Shown piece by piece: positions 1 to 31,819 of a stretch of 64,000 bases of DNA. The stretch comes from Atriophallophorus winterbourni (taxonomy: Eukaryota > Platyhelminthes > Trematoda > Plagiorchiida > Microphallidae): NCBI GenBank assembly GCA_013407085.1, contig JACCGJ010000306.1, positions 28,956-92,955 of the forward strand, in the 5' to 3' direction. Position numbers and translations under genes: made by a program. The first letter of the stretch is position 1. Every line of letters begins with the position of its first letter. The notes beneath the pieces are model-generated. The model saw only the letters and a list, made by a program, of their open reading frames with translations, searched no databases and was not told where the DNA came from.

Positions 1-327
1 TCTTTGAACTTTCACGATTCTTCCGCAACAGAACGCATGGCCAAATGGTGCCTATATAATAACTCAAGTCATCAATCGTGGATTTTCAGGATCAAACGAC
101 ATACGAAGTGTAAAATTTTGATGAGAATTATTTCGTTCTAATTGATACATCAATAAACGTCATATTTGGGAGCCGGTTAAGTCGACACTGGTAACATACT
201 ACACAACTTTTAATCCGCAACAGGCCTTCGCTTTGTGCATATCCTCAGGTTACTTACCATGATCATATCCACCAAACAAGGTGGTTGGGTGTCGTACTGA
301 ATATCCTCCGCGATTGTATGTACTCAT

Positions 328-1420
328 TCAACACCTGGATATGGTGAGAGAACTGGATTATGCACAATTCCCAAATAACCGGATTGAATTCGAAACGGTA
401 CCCTTCATCCGTTCGTTGAACTTAATATGCGCTGTCAAGAAACGAATCCTCTACTCAAAATACACCTTGAGGTATGCCGAGAAATTGATTCTGTTTACTT
501 ACAATTCGTGCCAGCATCCCTGAGTGACGTTCTAGATCAGATAAGGAAGCAATTTGCGATTCCGTTAAATTAATTATTAGATGCTTCCTACGGTGTACGT
601 CACAACATTTTGCTTGTATTTAGTTTAACCGTGGAGTTGTTCAATGAGATAAAACTGTGGACTGCGTAGAATTTATGGTAGCATTCAAGATTTGCGAATT
701 CATTTTTATAAGAATGTGAACTGGGTTTCCATGACGCAATGTTCCCTTTTTCTACGCCGGAACAAATGGTAGGTTGGTGGTTTTGCGTGAGAATTACATT
801 TCTTTTGAAGTAAAGTTACCTCGTTTGTATTATAATCTGTGGTCCAAAGGCAATCACAAAGATAACTTCTGACGTCATAGGATTCAAAGACTGAAAGATT
901 ATTCTAAAACTCTAAAACGCGTCACGACGAAAATGTTACAACAACTTCAGAATCATCTCAAATAAAATGATGACTGTAATTTGTAATTGTGTGTTTAGGC
1001 AGAATGCGAATCGAATTCGCTGGCGATAGCTGTGTTCAATGGATTGTGTTTCAAGTTGAGGCGTAACCATAGAATATATATTTCGAACGCATTAGTGTAG
1101 CGAGTGGAGGTTCTAGAACGTCACTCAGGGATGCTGGCACGAATTGTACTTGAACAAAATCGATTTCTCGGCATACTTCAAGGTGTATTTTGAGTACAGC
1201 TTTCGTTTCGGGATAGCGGATATGAAGTTCAACTAACGGATGAAGGCTAGAAGTTTGAATTCCATCCGGTTATTTGGGAATTGTGCTTAATCCAGGGTAT
1301 TTGGTCGGACGAAGCTTCTGTGTTCAGAAGCGAAACGTTACCCAAAACTTGCTATAACCGATTTATTGCAAACTTTACTTTCATGTGTTTAATCCAGTTC
1401 TCTCGCAGTACCCAGGTGTT
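328..1420. repeat. Imperfect inverted repeat, arms 328-537 and 1112-1420
   Basis: The right arm is the reverse complement of the left. Shared runs include the ggatgctggcacgaatt block, the ggtgtattttgagtac block and the catccggttatttgggaa block. The right arm is interrupted at 1296-1383 by a hammerhead-like insertion. The spacer, about 540-1110, has no recognisable coding sequence. It lies upstream of the first visible PKA-C exon; nothing ties it to that gene's regulation. Confidence 0.75.
1296..1383 (+). mobile_element. 88-bp hammerhead-bearing insertion (family B) with 14-bp target duplication
   Basis: The inserted piece carries the Penelope-linked family B motif: CGGACGA (core, U changed to G), a 7-bp stem II (gcttctg/cagaagc), then gaaacgttacc. 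It is flanked by tgtgcttaatccag (1282-1295) and tgtgtttaatccag (1384-1397), a 14-bp duplication with one mismatch. The opposite arm of the surrounding inverted repeat supplies an uninterrupted version of the site at about 330-380. Probably a very short, 5'-truncated copy of a Penelope-like 3' end. Confidence 0.7.
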
Positions 1421-1802
1421 GCCGGGATTCATTGCCTCGGGTAATTTAATTTCAACAAGTCGCAGGTGGCGCATATCTGGCCAATTGTTACATTTTGGTC
1501 CAACGAAAACCACCTTTTTGAGATTTGTCTTGCAGTGCTCTGTGGCGTTGGGATTCATATACATAGCACCCTAAAATGAGGAGCATAGTAATAGCACTAA
1601 ATGAGCACAGTATAAACAGTACGGATTTAATAACTTCCATTTTCGATGCGAACTGTCCACGATTTGCAATCCCACCAAGTTTAATAAAATCAAATATTTA
1701 TCCGGTATTTCACACTTGTCTTAAATTCAGGTTTACGTACGGTTGCAGATATTTCATACAGTTGCACCGAATTTTAATTGCAATCCGTATATTCCGTTTC
1801 AG
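1420..1802. other. Upstream flank or intron, no gene seen
   Basis: Intronic or upstream sequence leading to the first visible PKA-C acceptor at 1801-1802. Short open frames here carry no recognisable motif. No first exon encoding an M-G-N type start was found between 1 and 1802. Confidence 0.4.
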
Positions 1803-22969
<21,167 letters not shown>

Positions 22970-23600
22970 CGTCAGTGTAGCCGAATAACAACGTGACCTA
23001 CCGCCTGTATTCACCTATAAATACGATGTACATATCTGTCATCATCGAACGAACGACAGCAGAGAAGGATTTAATTCATTGTCCTCCGCAACATGCTCCC
23101 AATCTCGTTAACACACAATCTGATGTTAATTGATGTTTTTTCTGAGTGTAACCCTTGGAACACTTGGAAATCAATTTAGTTTTGCGATATTTTATAAATA
23201 GCTTTTGATTGAGATTTATTTATAAATAATATTATAATGTATTAATTTTACTGTGTCACAAAAGAAACGGCAAACGCGTCTATTGCGCTATGATTTATTT
23301 ATGATGACTAAATTTTAAGTTTAGAACTACTTCAAAAAAACAAGTAGTATGTATACTTGTCGTCAAGTAGCGTGAATGCTGAGATGATGGTGGTGAAGCG
23401 AAATCAATATCCATTTTGTTGATGCTCATCCATTTTATCTCGACTAAAACAGGTTCTCGCTGTTTTCATTCATCAGGTATAAAGAGAATCAAGTGGTTCC
23501 ACATGAATAGATTATATGCAGGTAAAAAGCTATGCTTTACAAGACACACAAAAATGTACATCGGGTCGGATGGTAAAAAATTCAAAATATTGTTAGATTA
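22970..23600. other. 3' flank of PKA-C
   Basis: Probable 3' UTR and intergenic DNA, AT-rich. A weak CUGAUGA-containing segment sits on the - strand near 23470 (tcatcag), but its GAAA arm is not preserved. Confidence 0.4.
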
Positions 23601-24035
23601 TTGTCAAACATAAAAAACATACTTGTCCATGTGGATATCAAGTGATTTCTTGAAAACTTTAATGGTTCCAGACTGGACCACATGAGTAGATAAACTGTTC
23701 CACAATTGCACATTGCGAACGGAAAATGCGTATTTGCGGCAGTTCAACCTGCTATGCTGTTGGTAAAGTTTCGATTGGTGACCTCGCAGATTTGTGTTAA
23801 GGGAAAGATGAAACAAATGACCGAAAGGATGATTTGTTTGATTAAGCACTGTCCAAATGAATATTAGTGCTCCTCGTTTCCGTCTGTATTGAGCCGAATG
23901 CAAATTCAATAATTTAAGTCGCGTTTCGTATGGATAATTTGATAGTCCCAGGACGAGTTTTGTCGCTCTGCGCTGTAGCAGTGCGAATACCGATACATTT
24001 AACGCGCATCTCGCACAGATTCTTAAACAGCGCTA
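23600..24035 (-). pseudogene. CR1-like LINE 3' fragment
   Basis: The - strand frame 23909-23604 encodes HSAQYRRKRGALIF, SRLNCRKYAFSVRNVQLWNS and LSTHVVQS, the C-terminal block of the CR1-like copy at 2.8-5.2 kb. The frame upstream (higher coordinates) continues as QRRATKLVLGLSNYPYETRL in pieces. Probably 5'-truncated. Confidence 0.75.
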
Positions 24036-25165
24036 GCAACTTTAATCAATCATATGCGTAAAGCATATGTGTATTAGGTAAAATCAATGAGCTTGAAGAA
24101 ACATATTATGGAATTAAGAGGAACTCAGTCAGGAATTATGGTTCAGGCTATACCCGAAACCTGCTCAGACCCCTAGGTTCTACGAACTCCCGAAGATACA
24201 TGAGGTGGCGTCCCTCTGCAACCTATCGTAGATGGCATTGGATTCCCAACACACGAATTAGCGAAGCATCTCGCTCATTTGTTGAAACCACTAGTCGGGA
24301 ACAGGGATTCTTTCATTAAGAACTCTTTTGATTTCGTTTGTCGTTTGAGTTTAATAACGCTTGACGAAGATGAGATGATGATTAGCTTCGATGTAAGCGC
24401 CTTGTTCACGAATGTGGACACCACGAGGGGTCTATATTTATTAAAAAAGCATTTAATTCAGGCAAGACAATAACAGATCGTACAAACTTGAGTGTATAGC
24501 AAATCGACAACGGTATAGCGATTTTTCTAAATATGAACCACTTTTTGTTTAATGAAAACTTATACAAGCAAAAGGAATGGTTAGCAATGGGTTCACCTAT
24601 TTCCCCAGTGTTAGCGGATATGTACATGGAGCACTTTGAAGAGTAAGCTTTAAAAAATTTAGCTTTTCGGTCAAAGATATGGTGGCGTTATGTCGATGAT
24701 ACATTTGTCATCATGAAACGTGACAGATTGGAAGCATTCCATAGTTACCTTAACAACTTGGATCCCAAAATCCAAGTTACAAAGCAGATTGAGTCGACAG
24801 AAGAAACACTTCCATTCTTGGACTGTGTCGGCGAAATCAGAATGGTAAAATAAGCACTACGGTCTATTGTATGCCAATCGACACAGATGCGGTCTTGCGG
24901 TACTCATCCGCGCACCCTTAAAAGTATTCAATTCAGTTGCGAAATCGCTGATCTACAAAGTTGAACGCTTGTGCAGCGATGCCACCGATAATAACGAGCC
25001 TATCAAGAAGTTAGTCGTCGACTTGCTGATCATGGTTACCCTAAAAGCCTAATTAAACGCCAACCCAAACGGGTTAACTACCCAGCACCCAAAACTGAAA
25101 AAGTTTGGCATGCAACAGTTTGTATACCTTGCGTTGAAGAATATTCAGAGGGGATAATTCGAATC

Positions 25166-25669
25166 TTGGATAATGCAGGTAAACGAGTAACGTATAAAAG
25201 GGGTAGAACGCTCCGATCCCTATTAACACATCTGAAGGATAAAACACATTCAGGCTGCGCGACGAAATGCGTATATAATATCAACTGCAAGGATTGCTCG
25301 GGAGTATATATAGGGCAAACATCCAGAGAACTCAGTACTAGGATACGTGAACACAAAAATCGAATCTGTAAGCAGCCACGCAATTCCATTGAATATCAAT
25401 CACTGATACGAGATTCAGCACTAGCTGAACATGTGCTGAACACCGGTCACAGCGTAGATCTTGATAACGTAGAAGTGATAAGGCGGGGAATAAAACCATA
25501 CATTGAACGACTTCACGCTGAGGCGGTTGAGATAACAAAGACTGGTAAGAATGCAGTCAATAAGGTTAATGGAGCTGATATCTCCACAATCTGGCCTCCG
25601 GTTTTGCAGCAGATAAACATTAACGTGTGTGATCCCCTAGTGTATGCACCGATTACGCAATCGAGCTAA
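25166..25669 (+). CDS. GIY-YIG endonuclease domain of the Penelope-like element
   Basis: A 167-residue open frame that is the C-terminal part of the element's single protein; its Met is probably not a real start, since homologous sequence continues upstream in another frame. Seen: a CATKC...NCKDC cysteine cluster, then GVYIGQTSRELSTRIREHK (residues about 49-68), the catalytic GIY-YIG core with its Arg, and HVLNTGH further on. In the family this domain nicks the target for reverse transcription. This is the best-preserved part of the copy. Confidence 0.88.
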   Translation: MDNAGKRVTYKRGRTLRSLLTHLKDKTHSGCATKCVYNINCKDCSGVYIGQTSRELSTRIREHKNRICKQPRNSIEYQSLIRDSALAEHVLNTGHSVDLDNVEVIRRGIKPYIERLHAEAVEITKTGKNAVNKVNGADISTIWPPVLQQININVCDPLVYAPITQSS

Positions 25670-25862
25670 TCTGTCAGCAGATGTCATTCACACCGGCCGA
25701 GACCAAAACGATTGAGGGATTATACGGCACGTTGAGGTGGTGTTGCGTCAGTTGATATTGATCTCGCCTGTCTATCTTTACCAGCTCAAAACTAACCATG
25801 GCCTGCACAGTTCTTAACTAGCTTAGCATTGGCCAGGTGAATGAAATTTAAACTTCATCACC

Positions 25863-25907
25863 TTAGTCTGACGAAGCTTCTGTGTCAGAAGCGAAATGTT
25901 ACCAATG
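25863..25907 (+). ncRNA. Hammerhead-like motif, family B, in the Penelope-like 3' region
   Basis: UUAGU, CUGACGA (25868-25874), extra A, stem II gcttctg/cagaagc with a UGU loop (25876-25892), GAAA, UGUU, ACCAA. Stem I pairs UUAGU with ACCAA, one A-C mismatch. The AACGUU of other copies is AAUGUU here. Its position after the element's stop is where Penelope-like elements are known to carry hammerheads. Confidence 0.6.
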
Positions 25908-26289
25908 AACTTCTCTTACCGATTCATCACAATTTATATTTTTAACGATTATGATTCCCCGATCGGTCACGAACATTTTCATATTAACATGCATTTCTAT
26001 CTGACAACTCAAAACCGGTTTTGTACCGTTTTTCTCTCATCGGGTAGTCAAAGTACATGCAGTAGTTTTCATCACACACATCATGAAAACAACAAGCCAA
26101 AGAAAACTACACAAACTCTACAAAATTGTGAGTCGGGTTCTTGTTCGGCATATTGAGATAAAATACAAAATGCCAACATTTATACCCATATGGATCAAGA
26201 TCGATATACTAATTTAAAAGAATATATTCCTGCTCTTTTTCTTAAATAAATAAACATACATAAAACGAAACATACAATTATACATAAAT

Positions 26290-27420
26290 AATATTGCACA
26301 TACATACACACATACATACATACATACATACATACATACATACATACATACATACATACATACATACATACATACATACATACATACATACATACATACA
26401 TACATACATAATAATAACATACATTACATACAACATTACATACATACACGATAATACATACATACATACATTTATTACAATGCATACACATACATACATA
26501 GTGTAAGTTTCAAATGGAACACCCTCACCTCTACTGTTACACACTCAGCCAACCTGGATATTTTTAAAGCTAATTTGGACAAACACTTGAGAGACAACCC
26601 AAACTTTGATACGATTTAAACTACATGAGTTTTCCTGTTCTTCCTTTTTATTGTATATACCTCATACCTCCATCCTATGGTTAATGTTAAGCTAAATGCT
26701 TTTTAGACCATTACAACTTTGAATCACTTTGAATCACATACATACAAACATACATACATACAGGCAATACAGAGAGACAGCACAGACATGCAACAGACAG
26801 ACAGACCTACATACTACAGACATAAGACCAGACCGAGACAAAGACAGACAGACATACAGACATTACATACATACATGCAGACATACATACATACAACAAC
26901 ATAAGTACATACATAAATACAAAATGCATACTACATTAACTACTACAGACTTACATACCTACATGCATACATACTACAAACATTACTACATACAATCATA
27001 CAACATACATGCCTCATACATAAAGACATACATACCATACGTGCATACATAACACAATAGATACATACATACAGAAGACAGACATACAGCCATAAATACA
27101 ACATACAGACACAACAGAATACTACATACATAAATAACATAATACATACATACGACAGGACTACAACATTAACACACATAAATACATAATAACAGACATA
27201 CATAATACAGACCATACGATACATACATACTAATACATACATACATACATACATACATACATACATACATACATTACAACATACAGACCAGAAGACCTAC
27301 GTGACATACATATATACATAGATGCATGCTACAGCATAGGTAATGCATGCGACTAAATTCATGCATGCCTAGATACATACCCCCTACATACATACATACA
27401 TACATACATACATACATACA

Positions 27421-27454
<34 letters not shown>

Positions 27455-27486
27455 CATACGTACATACATACATACATACATACATA
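26290..27486. repeat. TACA/TGTA microsatellite tract, pure and degenerate
   Basis: Pure (CATA)n runs at 26299-26409, 27236-27273 and 27385-27447, joined by degenerate tacata, cagaca and taaata sequence. All long open frames here are translations of the tetranucleotide (Y-V-C-M or H-T-Y-I periods) and are not genes. The tract abuts a CR1 tail on its left side and an RTE-like LINE copy on its right. Confidence 0.95.
26490..26745 (+). pseudogene. CR1-like LINE 3' terminus
   Basis: It encodes WNTLTSTVTHSANLDIFKAN and LDKHLRDNP before a TAA, the last residues of the CR1-like ORF2. A 3' UTR follows, ending in a tail of gaatcactttgaatca that runs into catacatac. The tail repeat resembles those of the other CR1-like 3' ends in the window. 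Confidence 0.7.
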
Positions 27487-29310
27487 CCACATGCACTTGA
27501 AAATGTTGCGCGGTTGCCAACCATTGAACATCTACATACTCTCCCTACTCTTGATGTGTTTAGTAGGGCAATCGACCGCCTTGCAAACGTTAAGGCTCTT
27601 AGTGGCGACGTAATTTCTAATGAGCTCATCAAATGCTGTAAAATAGCATTATTACAGCCTTTTCACCATTTGCTTATTCGGTGTTGGCAGGAGGAAACAC
27701 GAAGATCATTGAGTTATTTAAGATTGAGAGTGATAGAGACGAATGCAACAATTACAGATTAATGTCAATTATGAACGTTGTATGGAAATTGTTTGCTAAA
27801 ACCTTTCAGGAAAAACTACCAGTTTTAGCTAATAAAAAGGATAGACTTTTCAAAATGCACGATCTGATTGGATACCTCCTCAAGACTGATCAAAATCATT
27901 ATTTTGTTTCACTCTGACACAAAGAGCTTAGTTCATTTTAACGGTTCCAGTTCATAAGCGTCAGATAAAGGTGTGTCCTTGCCCCCACGCTTTTCGGTAT
28001 TTTGTTTGCACTGCTTCGGAAGCAAGCTTTTAATAACTAGAAAAGTAGACACATACCCACGCACGCGAAGTGATGGCACACTTTTCAACCGGAACCTGTT
28101 GAGAGCTCAAACAAAGTAAGGGTTGGGCTGATACGTAACCTAATGTTTGCCGACGATGCAGCCAAATAAAGCTCACTCCTTCATCCAGTCGGTAATAGAC
28201 TGTTTTTCTTCGGCATGCAAAGACTTTGAGCTAACAATTCGCATGAGCAAGACCAAAGTCTTTTGTCAAGAGATTGTATCGCCTGAAATCATCACAATTG
28301 GAAACTGTCAGTTCACATATCTCGGTTCGAACATTGCGGATAACCTCTCGCTAGACACGGAGATTGATAGGCGGATTGGCAGAGCAGCTGTTATTTTGTC
28401 CCAATTGAACTTTCGTGTTTGAAGTAACGACAAGTTGACTGCAACGACAAAGATGATGGTATACAGCGCGTGCGTACTAAATGGTTTACTGAACGGCAGT
28501 GAAACCTGAACCACTCACGCAAGACACGAACTGAATCTGAATGCTCTCTATCTACGAAGAATCCGTCGTGTCTTAAACATATCGTGAATGGACAAAATGA
28601 CTAATGCTGGTGTGCATTCAAAAGCTGGTCTACAGAGCATGTTCACTGTACTACGACAGTGACACCTGCGGTAGACTGGTCATGTCTACCGAATGAAAGT
28701 AATCAATGTATTGTTGTTCTCATATCCCCATCCCTTACACTACTACCGGTTTCAGGCTGTTTGCCGTCATCAGGTGGAGACAGTAAGATCATGTTCAGTG
28801 AACCTTAAAACAGTGGGAAAGCGGTAAACAAATTTAAACGTGTATGTCACTGTTATATATGGTTCTTACAAAGAACCACGATGTTCAAATACAGAATCAC
28901 AAAGTGATCTTATTTCAAATAATCTACTCTATGGTGAGTTGCAATTAGGAAGTCGACGATTGAGCAGACCGCACTTGCGGTACAAAGACGTTTGCAAAAG
29001 AGATATGAAAGTTCTTGGCATAAACCCCGTGAGTTGGCAGAACTTGATTTGGACAACTCACATTGGAGGCATTGTGTAAAATGTCATCTGTAAGCTGTGG
29101 AGGAGCACATAGAGCTCTTGTCTGCTGAACGCAGATCACGCCGGCAACTGACGCCGATCGACCGATTACAGCCTATCGTTACGAGCCCTGCGGAAGAGAT
29201 TGTTGCTCCCGAATTGGACTTTTAATTCGTTCGAAAAGCTGTTGAACATGAAAAAAATCATGCGATTCTGATTAACAAACACGGTCGACTTCGACCGAAT
29301 GAAGCCACCA
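27487..29310 (+). pseudogene. RTE-like LINE, 5'-truncated and decayed copy
   Basis: Homologous to the 34-38 kb LINE from its ENVERLPTLEYL region onward (27487), through NNYRLMSIMNVVWKLFAKTF and FADDAAxxAHS-like sequence (about 28140) to SSACKDFELTIRMSKTKVF and the C-terminal tail (28330-29230). It has many frameshifts. It is interrupted at about 28705-28912 by a hammerhead-type short element. TACA microsatellite flanks both ends. Confidence 0.85.
28705..28912 (-). mobile_element. Family A2 hammerhead short element inserted in the RTE-like copy
   Basis: Compared with the 34.7-kb LINE sequence, this ~0.2-kb block is an extra segment between the gaatg and tctactctatggtgag positions. Its - strand starts with atcactttgtgattctgta, continues through the ttgaacatcgtggttcttt and aacagtga blocks, and ends past the hammerhead-like motif at 28736-28780. 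That motif reads CUCCAC, CUGAUGA (28767-28773), GGC-AAACA-GCC, UGAAA, self-complementary ACCGGU and A as the cleavage-site residue. Stem I pairing is weak. A similar element lies at 56.6-56.96 kb. Confidence 0.65.
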
Positions 29311-29425
29311 GAAACAAAAAGACATACATACACACATAAATACATACATACAAACATACATACATACTTACCTACTAACCTACATACGTGCATATGTACA
29401 TACATACCTACATGCATGAATACGT
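29311..29425. repeat. TACA-type degenerate microsatellite at the LINE 3' end
   Basis: cataca and tacata units directly following the RTE-like 3' end, in the same phase family as the tract at 26.3-27.5 kb. Confidence 0.85.
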
Positions 29426-29429
29426 TTCG

Positions 29430-31815
29430 GAATCGGGCTTACCAAGTTGTGGCGTTGAAAATAATAATAACAATAAAGCGTTCGTACAGCTTCAGCAGCA
29501 CCGATCCGTTTCGAATGACGAACGCATTTTTAGCCTCTCGTTTTCTTTCTATCAGATGATTTCTAGGCTATTCTACCGGTTTCTTGATAATAGAATAATA
29601 TTTCTCGCGTCGTTGTCTGCTCCCGCCTTCTATTTGTGTCACTGGCTCCTAAGCATATTCCTGACACGCTTTTGTGTGGCGCCTGAAAATATTGATGACT
29701 TGCTCGAACTTATACTTGATAGATGTGACGAGCCAATTGTCTTCGAAACTGTGCATGGTCTCGTTAGATGTTTCTGTCTGAATTTTGTCTGAATCTGATG
29801 AATCGGCGAAAGCTGGTCTGAGAATAGGTGTTTGAGTGATCATGGCTTCGATTTCTAAAATCATCCTCAACATTTCAAGAGCTTGTCCACTTTTGTATCT
29901 TTTAATTAGAATTAAAATTGTGAACTTTGAAAATTTTGAGGGATTAATCCAAGTTAACGAATGAAATATTTTCAAACAATTCTCTGATCTAATTGGTGAG
30001 AACTTAATGTTGATAGCGACAAGTTATTGCGTCGTGTCTACACAATTATTGTGCTTAATTTCCGTAAATCGGTCTGATCTATTTGGTGTTCTGCTGCTCA
30101 GCAAGCAGCATGTGGGTAAACTACTATACATCCCTGACACCTTCTACTAGCAGTTTTATTACTCCACAGTCGAAATGTTGCGAGATTGATTTCGATCAAT
30201 CATACGGGGTGTTCGTAAGCGCGTGTGATCGACAAATTTCATTATTCTGCTTCAGTGTTCACAGAAATTCGTTGAATAGCTTATTGATAAAATTTTGGAT
30301 GAAAGTCTATTATACCTTCCGCTTCAAGATAATATCCCTTGCGTGAATTTATAGTGTAAATCGCATATTTTGTTCATGTCCTACGTTTGATTTAATTCTG
30401 TGGGTGAGCGGGTAGGTTCAAACTCATCCGACCGCCTTGTTATGGTTCTAGCTTGGTTCAACTTAAGTACTCGATTTTATGCTGCAAATTCTATTGAGTT
30501 GTTGAATAAGTTCAGAATAAGAAGTTTAATATCATCACCATCCATTATGTAAATGGCTAGTAGTATGCCTGTTATATCTGTCAGACTTCATTAATATCAT
30601 TCAGATTTATGCATACAGTTTTTAATGCACTAGTTGGCCGTTAAGTTCCGGTGATATCTTTTTAAATAAAAGTATTGTATCTAGTATTCACAGAATGTAA
30701 TACCGTCTGTAATTCTTATTTCTGTAGCATCAGAAGTTCTATCTCGAATAATAAAATCTACATTGCTATTTGGGTTTATTGACCGTGAATTAAATAATCT
30801 ATAGAGTGATTTCGGCCAATCACAACCGTTTAGTTCTCTATTTTCTGATAATATCAGTGTATGGTCTAGAATAAGTTTGTGGCCACTCAATAATTAATTG
30901 AAACGTAAACGAGCGAAAATATCATTAGCGCTGATTGCGACTAAAGCCCAATCATTCATTTTCTTTTCCATTTTCTCTAGCCTATTTTTTTACGCGCGTT
31001 TTAGGACATCAAATAAATTTATTATTTTTAAATGGAATGCAGAAGATATAGTTGTAAAATCATTGAACAGGAAGAACTGGAACCAGTGTTCTATCATTAT
31101 AAGTGTAGAAAGTATGTAACGATAAGCTGTCTCGACCTCCGTAGTATGTTTGTAAGTGCATAATAGACGAAAAATAATATTTTATAATACTCGTTAAAAA
31201 AGGCAATATTAATAAGTTATTTGCATAATTATTTAAATCTAAGACTAATTTGAGAATGTTGCAATTTCTATTATCGTCTATCAATAAATTGTTTGTAACA
31301 TAGTAAGTCATGCATTTTCATGAAAAGTGCATGAGAGCTAAATTTTCTGCGCCCGTTTTTAATTAGACTTGTTGAAGTCAACGGCAATAAGTTAAAGGCG
31401 TGCTGGATGTAAAAACGCTTCTATAAACGTTTGAGGTAATTTATCTAGATTATATGAAGTTGAACCTAGTGGGTAGTGGATTATTATTGAAATGCTTCCG
31501 ACTCTGCATCAAATACGCTTAGGGTCAATGGAGCTTCATCATCTGAACCAAGAAACTCAAGTAATAAGAAGGTTAGATGTAAAGTTTTGATGTCTCCAAA
31601 AGCCATGTCACTTTGCATTCGAAATAGTTTGATGCTCCGGATAATTTCATTTTACGTTCGTTTCACGCTCATCAGACAAAGACAAGCACACGCCAGTCTA
31701 TTCCGATTTTGTAAAATGTCATCAATTTACCGTATACTTTTGAAGCATGAGAAGCGTTCGTCCTGAGGTAATCTGATCGATTGTTTAGGCAATCATAAAT
31801 CTGTCAGAAATATTT
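29430..31815. other. AT-rich stretch, no supported gene
   Basis: Two short open frames stand out by amino-acid composition. One lies on the - strand at about 29905-29649 (QALEMLRMILEIEAMITQT...), the other on the + strand at 30083-30346. Neither shows a known motif or a convincing pair of splice sites. The rest is AT-rich with no recognised repeat. Confidence 0.4.
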
Positions 31816-31819
31816 TAGA

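Larger units (their letters stand above)
24036..25910 (+). mobile_element. Penelope-like retroelement, 5'-truncated, with GIY-YIG endonuclease
   Basis: Reverse-transcriptase blocks in order: PRFYELPKIHE (about 24175), the PIVDGIG and THELAKHL region (about 24220), KPLVGNRDSFIKNSFDF, then MMISFDVSALFTNV (about 24375). After these come WLAMGSPISPVLADMYMEHF (about 24575) and WWRYVDDTFVIM (about 24680). The SFDVxxLFTNV and YVDDTF pattern is typical of Penelope reverse transcriptases. The next frame, 25166-25669, has the endonuclease. A family B hammerhead-like motif follows 192 bp after the stop. Several frameshifts inactivate the copy. Confidence 0.9.

Noticed and set aside
26005..26085. Family A-like flank (catcacacacatcatg) as a hammerhead
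   Set aside because: The core is scrambled; only the flank similarity remains.
26195..27613. Open frames of 60-107 codons in the TACA tract
   Set aside because: They are translations of a tetranucleotide repeat (Y-V-C-M and H-T-Y-I periods).
29649..29975. - strand open frame as a host exon
   Set aside because: Composition looks protein-like but no convincing splice sites or family could be assigned.
31640..31690. CUGAUGA on the - strand near 31670 as another hammerhead
   Set aside because: The following GAAA is not positioned to close stem II and no cleavage-site arm follows.
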